From Blasia pusilla (lineage: Eukaryota > Marchantiophyta > Marchantiopsida > Blasiales), in NCBI GenBank assembly GCA_050084515.1, contig CM114275.1, positions 27,342,001-27,406,000 of the forward strand: a stretch of DNA of 64,000 nucleotides. The letters are read 5' to 3'. A program made the translations under genes and the position numbers. Under the pieces are notes generated by a model, which saw nothing but the letters and a program-made list of their open reading frames with translations, searched no databases and was not told the DNA's origin. Below are positions 59,698 through 64,000 of this stretch, piece after piece (within the stretch, counting starts at the first letter, position 1; the number at the start of each line of letters is the position of its first letter).

Positions 59698-62600
59698 CTA
59701 TGCTACACCAGCAAATCCATGCTTCATGGCAGCTTCCCAAACAGTGTCGATGCGATCCACATCGATATGTCCTACTTCATGATGAGTCCACCCTTCCAAG
59801 TGGTGAATCAGCCCACCGGCATGGCAAGCGTGAACCACACCTCTATTACAAGTCACCTGCACCAAACGAGTAAACGGATGGACCATCAGCGTATTTCAAA
59901 AGGATTCGGGTTTGAGCTCATTCCATTTAAACCAAACCGATCATTTTCACTTTCGGTGTGACGACCCAAAGTTGAGTACGAGTTAGAACACTGACTCCTA
60001 TGGTTTGTCACTAGAGAGCCATTATCGACAAGGTAACCCAGTAAATAGGCGCCCGGGAAAAACAATATATTCGGAACAAATGCTGAGACTTCAGGAAGGT
60101 GGCTATACGGATCCAGAAGCACCCTCGGCAAGCTCGGGCTACCTCTAATTCTTGATCCACGAGTGCCGAGAATGCGTACCTCACAACTATAGATGCCTTT
60201 GACATTTCTGGGCAGACGCATAGCCGCAAGCTTGCCATACGTACAGTCCTTCCGTAGTTCGCGGATGGGGGGCACCACAAATTGATGGAAATGAGTTCCC
60301 TTAGGAGCGCAACGTTGATCCCTGTCGGCTATCCACTTTCCCATTATCCACGTCTGCAATCAAAGGGTCGATTTGACAACCGAGGAAGTCATTACCTTTC
60401 AGATAGAATTTGAAGTTCCTAGTGTGGTGTGGTTGGCACCGCGGTTCAGTCCACCAGTATGTGCAAAAGAGTCAACTTCCAGGATCTTCGAGCGCTTTAG
60501 GACGGGATTCGACAACGCTAACATCGCTACAAATGCATGTGGGCCTTCACAATTCAGAGGACATAGATGGACTGGACGTCTTCAGCCTAGGAAACGGAGA
60601 ACATGTGCGCACCTTGCAGTGTTTAGCGGATTGATACGAAGACACTCTGACCATGTAGTGTCTCAACTCTTCCGGGGCCTCCTCAACTATGGCCTCGAAC
60701 CTTTCCTTTGAACTCGTCAACATCTGGTGTTCGTACCCTCGTGATCATAATCCGACAGTTTCAGATCAGATGCATAGTTTAGCAATTGTCTAATTGAATC
60801 GAAACTCAGTTCATATGCATGGTGCTCGGAGTTTCTGCGGTCCTTCTCGGCCGTCTTCTCGTGAACAAAATGTGTTCTCTATCGGAAACTTAGAGATGCA
60901 GAATAGAAATATCTCACCATTACACGGACATGACGACGAGAGAGATAGATAGCGATTGCACGGCCGAGTTTGGATGTGGCCCCGTTCATGAAGACTTCGG
61001 TTTCATGCTCCGGAAGACTCTTGAGAATACAAGCTGCGGTCAAAGTGTTTCCATGCACTACGCGAACTCTCAAGTCCTTGTGTTTCTTAACAAACAACAC
61101 CCCTCCTCCGTTCAAAGATTCGTTCTGTTTTCCACAAAACGAACAAGGTTACACAAACCAGGAGATTCAGAACAAAAGTTGCAAGAAAGGAGCCTCACAA
61201 ATTGATACGAGAAATATCTGTAGATGCAGATGTCAATACAGAGGACGTGGAAGTTTCAAAAAAACTCGCCATAGCGACATCTTTTTAAACGAGATTGCTT
61301 AATGAGGAGGAACACTGTCAGGAAAGAATTAAAATCTGGGGGCAGAGAGAGCAAATGAATGTGAGAGCAATTTGTATAACCCTAGCCGAAGAAAATTTTA
61401 TTAAACTAATAAAATTGACTGCGAAGGTTCAGGAAGGCAAAAGAGTTGATAGTTGATGCTCTCAGCTTTGCACGAGCTAGGAATGTAGGAACGTAGAGTA
61501 ATTCATATGTAACATATATAGTTTATAGATATATGTGACCGCACCTTGTTCAAAGCAGCTAGGCTGATGACTTTCACGCCCTTCCTATCAGCCTCCAAGA
61601 TTGCGCTCTCAATAAACCCGTTGATGGTATCCATGCACGATTGAACTGGCACGAAATACTGATATACGTGGCCATAGATCACGGTGCCCAATCAGTTATA
61701 GCTACTTGAAACGATGGATGATCGCACTTTCGAAATGAGAATGAGAATCAAGAAATGAGAATTTTTCACGTGTGGATTCGAAGATCAGCAACGAGCTACT
61801 GAGGGTACTGCAGATTGAGACGAATTTAAAATTTTCCTCAGAGCAGGAATGAGAGAAAACGGGGTACGAAACCTGAAATCCAAATCTCGGCACCACCCAC
61901 GTTTGGGCAAAGACCTTGTCCAGAGAATAGCTGTAAGCCACGAACAGCCTTCCACATACGGACATAGCAAGCAGTGCAAATACGGACACGGGAAGTAATG
62001 GCCATATGAACCATCTGCCAACGTAAGGTTGAGCCGCGAACGAGCGGATCATGAACGACACATGAATCGCCGAAAGCATATCGACGATGTGCGCTAGAAA
62101 GACGAAGTCAGGAACTTGCTCCCTTCGTCCTGCGGACATAATTCAGTGGAGTATAGTTAACACATCCACACTCAATAAGAAAAACTTAAGATTGAGTTCC
62201 CCTCGAATTAGATCAACTCCGAACCATTTCCTGTGTCCGAATCGAACCCCGTAACTCAAGAATTCACCGACGAGACTTCTAGTAATATTCTTCCTACGCA
62301 AGTCCAATCGATTTTAAGACTCTTCACGAGCTCTAAACATATTTTCATGTGCGGATACTCTCGGCGCTGACAAGTTTCAGCCGCACACAATAAAGTCTCA
62401 TTTCCAAGTTTAATTCCTAATTTCACCACATCACGTATCTATCCCCTCTCTTCTCCTCGGCAGGAGGCAACGTTCAATTCAGGCGCCCTGACATCGCTAG
62501 CATGGGAAAACAACCAAAAGTTGTAGACAGTGTACCTCTCCTTAGGAGCGCGTGCAGCTCCCTAGTCTTGGGGTGCACAGTGCCTCCTAGATAGTCGTAG

Positions 62601-63920
62601 AAAGGCACAAATAGGCAGAAGTTTGCGTCCCCTTCCGCGTGGTGCAGGGAATGGTACCTAACTCCACAAATGTCCACGGCCGAACCCGCAAGTTTAATAT
62701 ATTGAACATGAGTACGTGCAAATCTCTCTCTATTGGATTTCCTCGCTATCAATTCCTTATGTTCTCACCGGGCGCTTTAAATCAACGATCCGACCAACTG
62801 CTAGAAATTCTCTATAAGCCCTAGCTAGAAGTGCAGAGAAGAGCCTCTGTGAATTGATTAGTACTTTGCGGCAGGTCGAATCGGGGGAATACAGGATATG
62901 CATGAATAAAAGAGGTGTGAGGAATATCGAACCACGTACGAAGGAGTGATAAGGATATATCGAAGGAACGGTAAAACGCGGAGGACTGAAACTGGGATGA
63001 ACTCCACGTTGCAATGCGCCATGTTCTTTAGGAAGTCGTAGGCCATCCAGTAAATGTAGATCATGCTGATGCTAGCGCTCCCAAGGAGAGCTGCACCAAC
63101 CAGCGGTAGCGCCGTGAGCGCTGCGTAGAATATCTGCTCCAAGAATGTGCTCACTCCACCTGCTCGTCCACAGCATATAAGCTTTCGAGTCCAACCACTC
63201 ATTCGGCCATAAATAACAAATTCTTAATTTCTTGAAGCAGCACTCATAAGAGCTCTAGAAAGTCGCGTACAGCTACTTTCATGGCCCGGCCCATCTCAAT
63301 GAAATTCAAAAGAGCTCTTGATTTAACCATTGTCTACAGCATCCATAGCCTATCTTCCATATGCATTCTACATACGACGTACATTATTAAGCAATTAACT
63401 TAATTTGTGCAGAGCGAAATCCCCTAAAGAGGAACTTTAAGACTGAGTCTCGGGATCGCTATTATGATTTCCACCACACTTTCATCTTCATCGGCATGAC
63501 TGACCATGACCCTAACTGAGTGTGGGTCATTTGCAATATAGGAATCAAACTTCTTCTACTCATCTCAAAACTTCTGCCAGGATTTCACACATAATGTACA
63601 AGGTGTAGATCGAGTACGTAACAACACAGGGCTAGATCCTAGTCAATTCTGGCTACGGCGTGCCCCGCGGTTTATCGAGCCACTCACCAGTAGCGGGCTC
63701 GGTCTGAACGGACGCGTGATGAAAGTAGTGATAGTTCTTGAAGAAAAAGTCTGCGTGCAAAGCTCGGTGAAGCCAGTAGTACAAAAACTCAGTAGGGCCG
63801 ACATGAAGAACGAGAACAATAACAAGTCCACTCGCCTCCCACAACGGCAGCTGACGAAAGCTAGCCAAGCCGACGTGCGCGACGGTAAGCACCAACATTT
63901 GGAGTAGCACGTGATCATCC
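59698..63920 (-). CDS. CER3: CER3/WAX2-type very-long-chain alkane/wax biosynthesis protein, N-terminus outside window
   Basis: An ER membrane protein that partners CER1 in making very-long-chain aldehydes/alkanes of the cuticle. Nine visible exons: 63920-63688, 63159-62940, 62657-62536, 62129-61873, 61658-61545, 61124-60918, 60723-60613, 60353-60180, 59856-59698 (stop TAG 59700-59698). All junctions are GT-AG and keep frame, giving 531 residues of about 630; roughly the first 100 lie beyond 64000. The fatty-acid-hydroxylase half has HRALH, HYFHH and YHSLHH histidine boxes and several hydrophobic segments. The WAX2 C-terminal half has [28 protein letters not shown], a Rossmann-like [64 protein letters not shown] and [38 protein letters not shown] and the C-terminus fit CER3/WAX2 rather than CER1. 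Confidence 0.94.
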
Positions 63921-64000
63921 CTGAAATTATTTTCGGAGCAATTTAAATTTAGCTAGAAGTTACATAATAGATCACGGCCAGCAAACACCAGAACTGACCT

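Noticed and set aside
59698-63920. Assignment as CER1 (aldehyde decarbonylase)
   Set aside because: The C-terminal half ([37 protein letters not shown]) fits CER3/WAX2; CER1 has different residues at these places.

Overview
This is nuclear DNA from a land plant, very probably a non-seed plant (bryophyte, lycophyte or fern). Two intact intron-containing host genes encode plant proteins: mitochondrial CDP-diacylglycerol synthase TAM41, and the cuticular wax enzyme CER3/WAX2, which only cuticle-bearing plants need. There are degenerate plant-type (CCCTAAA)n tracts and plant-style Ty3/Gypsy and Helitron remnants. No bacterial or organellar gene arrangement is visible. The non-seed assignment is an inference: the main retrotransposon carries a cytosine-5 DNA methyltransferase, a type reported from charophyte algae. 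The species cannot be named from the sequence alone. LAYOUT: (1) 1-10.6 kb holds two related composite units. Each is a minus-strand ORF and a plus-strand Cys-rich ORF transcribed divergently from a spacer packed with 27-bp palindromes (GCAACCCGTCGGA / TCCGACGGGTTGC). The second unit has TATA boxes facing both ways, and its plus ORF is fused to an antisense gag fragment. (2) 10.6-20.0 kb is nested retrotransposon territory: two solo LTRs of one family in opposite orientation, each with a perfect 5-bp target duplication, and a deleted plus-strand copy of the methyltransferase-Gypsy family (14409-20044). (3) 20.5-31.5 kb holds a decayed transposon ORF, a telomere-like block, AT-rich filler and a GC-rich repeat, with no host gene seen. 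(4) 31.5-33.7 kb is a broken Helitron Rep/PIF1-helicase ORF. (5) 36237-40292 is TAM41, ten exons on the plus strand. (6) 41.5-46.9 kb holds one 196-codon ORF of unknown nature, a second telomere-like block and a Gypsy integrase remnant. (7) 46921-56271 is a 9.35-kb minus-strand Gypsy element with gag, protease, C5-methyltransferase, reverse transcriptase/RNase H and an integrase remnant. It is bounded by a target duplication and inserted in a GC-rich repeat. (8) 56.3-59.6 kb is repeats. (9) 59698-63920 is CER3 on the minus strand, nine visible exons, with the N-terminus beyond the window. The two host genes act independently: TAM41 makes CDP-diacylglycerol for cardiolipin in mitochondria, and CER3 works with CER1-type partners on very-long-chain alkane formation at the ER. 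Most of the rest is transposon-derived. The most unusual structure is the methyltransferase-Gypsy family. In both copies the internal region splits the terminal repeat, giving A1 - internal - B1 - A2 - B2 instead of a normal LTR - internal - LTR. This is combined with a methyltransferase domain between protease and reverse transcriptase.
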